DNA from: Chionoecetes opilio
Taxonomy: Eukaryota > Arthropoda > Malacostraca > Decapoda > Majidae
Length of the DNA: 64,000 bases
Reading direction: 5' to 3'
Assembly (NCBI GenBank): GCA_016584305.1
Contig: JACEEZ010016456.1
Span: 1-64,000 of the forward strand
The notes below the pieces were generated by a model, which made no database searches, was not told the DNA's origin, and saw only the letters and a program-made list of their open reading frames with translations. The position numbers were made by a program, and so were the translations under genes. Positions 63,658-64,000 of the stretch are shown here, one piece after another (positions within the stretch are counted from its first letter, which is position 1; each line of letters starts with the position of its first letter).

Positions 63658-64000
63658 GTGATTCACGGAGAGATGCCACCGAGCGCCTAACTTCTGATCT
63701 TTCTATAATTTCTGATTGGGGCAAAGCAAACCTTGTTTTGTTCAATGCCTCAAAAACCCAAATTCTTCACCTATCTACTCGGCAAAACCTACCAGATAAC
63801 TATCCCCTCTTCTTCAATGACACTCAACTATCTCCTTCTTCTACAATGAACATTCTAGGACTATCCTTTACTAAAAATCTGAACTGGAAATCTCACATCC
63901 CATCTCTTGCTAAAACAGCTTCTAAGAAGTTAGGTGTCCTGTGGCGTCTGCGTCCTTTTTCTTCTCCCTCCCAGTTGCTTGCTCTCTACAGGGGCCTTAT
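63658..64000 (+). pseudogene. LINE reverse transcriptase, 3' segment, cut by window edge
   Basis: Continues the LINE at 61728-62780: SDLSIISDWGKANLVLFNAS, MNILGLSFTKNLNWKSHIP and LGVLWRLRPFSSPSQLLALY, typical of the thumb region after the catalytic box. The frame is open to the end of the window. Confidence 0.9.

Overview
The window is animal nuclear DNA, most likely from a decapod crustacean or a close relative. The evidence is split genes with GT-AG introns, very abundant (GA)n, (CA)n and (TG)n microsatellites, long minisatellites, tRNA-derived SINEs, several decayed LINEs, many small inverted-repeat transposons, and scattered TTAGG-type (arthropod telomere-like) motifs. No bacterial or organellar gene organisation is present. 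The species call is inference.

Layout. 0.6-0.8 kb: a small transposon copy. 0.8-1.9 kb (-): a C2H2 zinc-finger array broken by many small indels. 2.3-9.8 kb: three minisatellites (40 bp, 35/24 bp, 40 bp). 10.5-11.1 kb (-): a reverse-transcriptase fragment, abutting (+) an open frame of a widespread mobile-element-like family at 11.1-11.8 kb. 12.5-18.8 kb: an inverted-repeat-rich block around a decayed nuclease-like gene (14.9-16.4 kb, -). 19.8-21.2 kb (-): a LINE fragment. 22.3 kb: a SINE. 22.7-34.1 kb: three tandem copies of a ~3.8-kb unit, two riddled with homopolymer errors and one clean. 34.6-44.1 kb (+): a seven-exon gene for a secreted protein with four cysteine-rich domains. 44.9-51 kb: repeats, MITEs and two large foldbacks. 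51.6-56.05 kb (-): a 3.9-kb terminal exon of a C2H2 zinc-finger protein plus 3'UTR. 56.1-61.5 kb: MITEs, a 0.9-kb inverted-repeat element and a SINE. 61.7-64 kb (+): a LINE split by a 0.87-kb MITE and running off the right edge.

The most interesting locus is the gene at 34.6-44.1 kb. Each cysteine-rich domain sits on its own exon, internal introns are all phase 1, and three domains share the spacing C-x5-C-x6-C-x6/7-C-x10/15-C-x4-C-x-CC. A TATA-like box lies just after a long GA tract and just before the start codon. The internal exons are all multiples of three, so exon skipping would keep the frame. It looks like a secreted, basic, disulfide-rich protein (defence-peptide-like by appearance only); I do not recognise its family.

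Sequence quality is uneven. Regions 0.6-10 kb and about 20.6-30 kb show homopolymer expansions and dropouts typical of unpolished long reads, so broken frames there may be technical. Regions 30-64 kb look clean.
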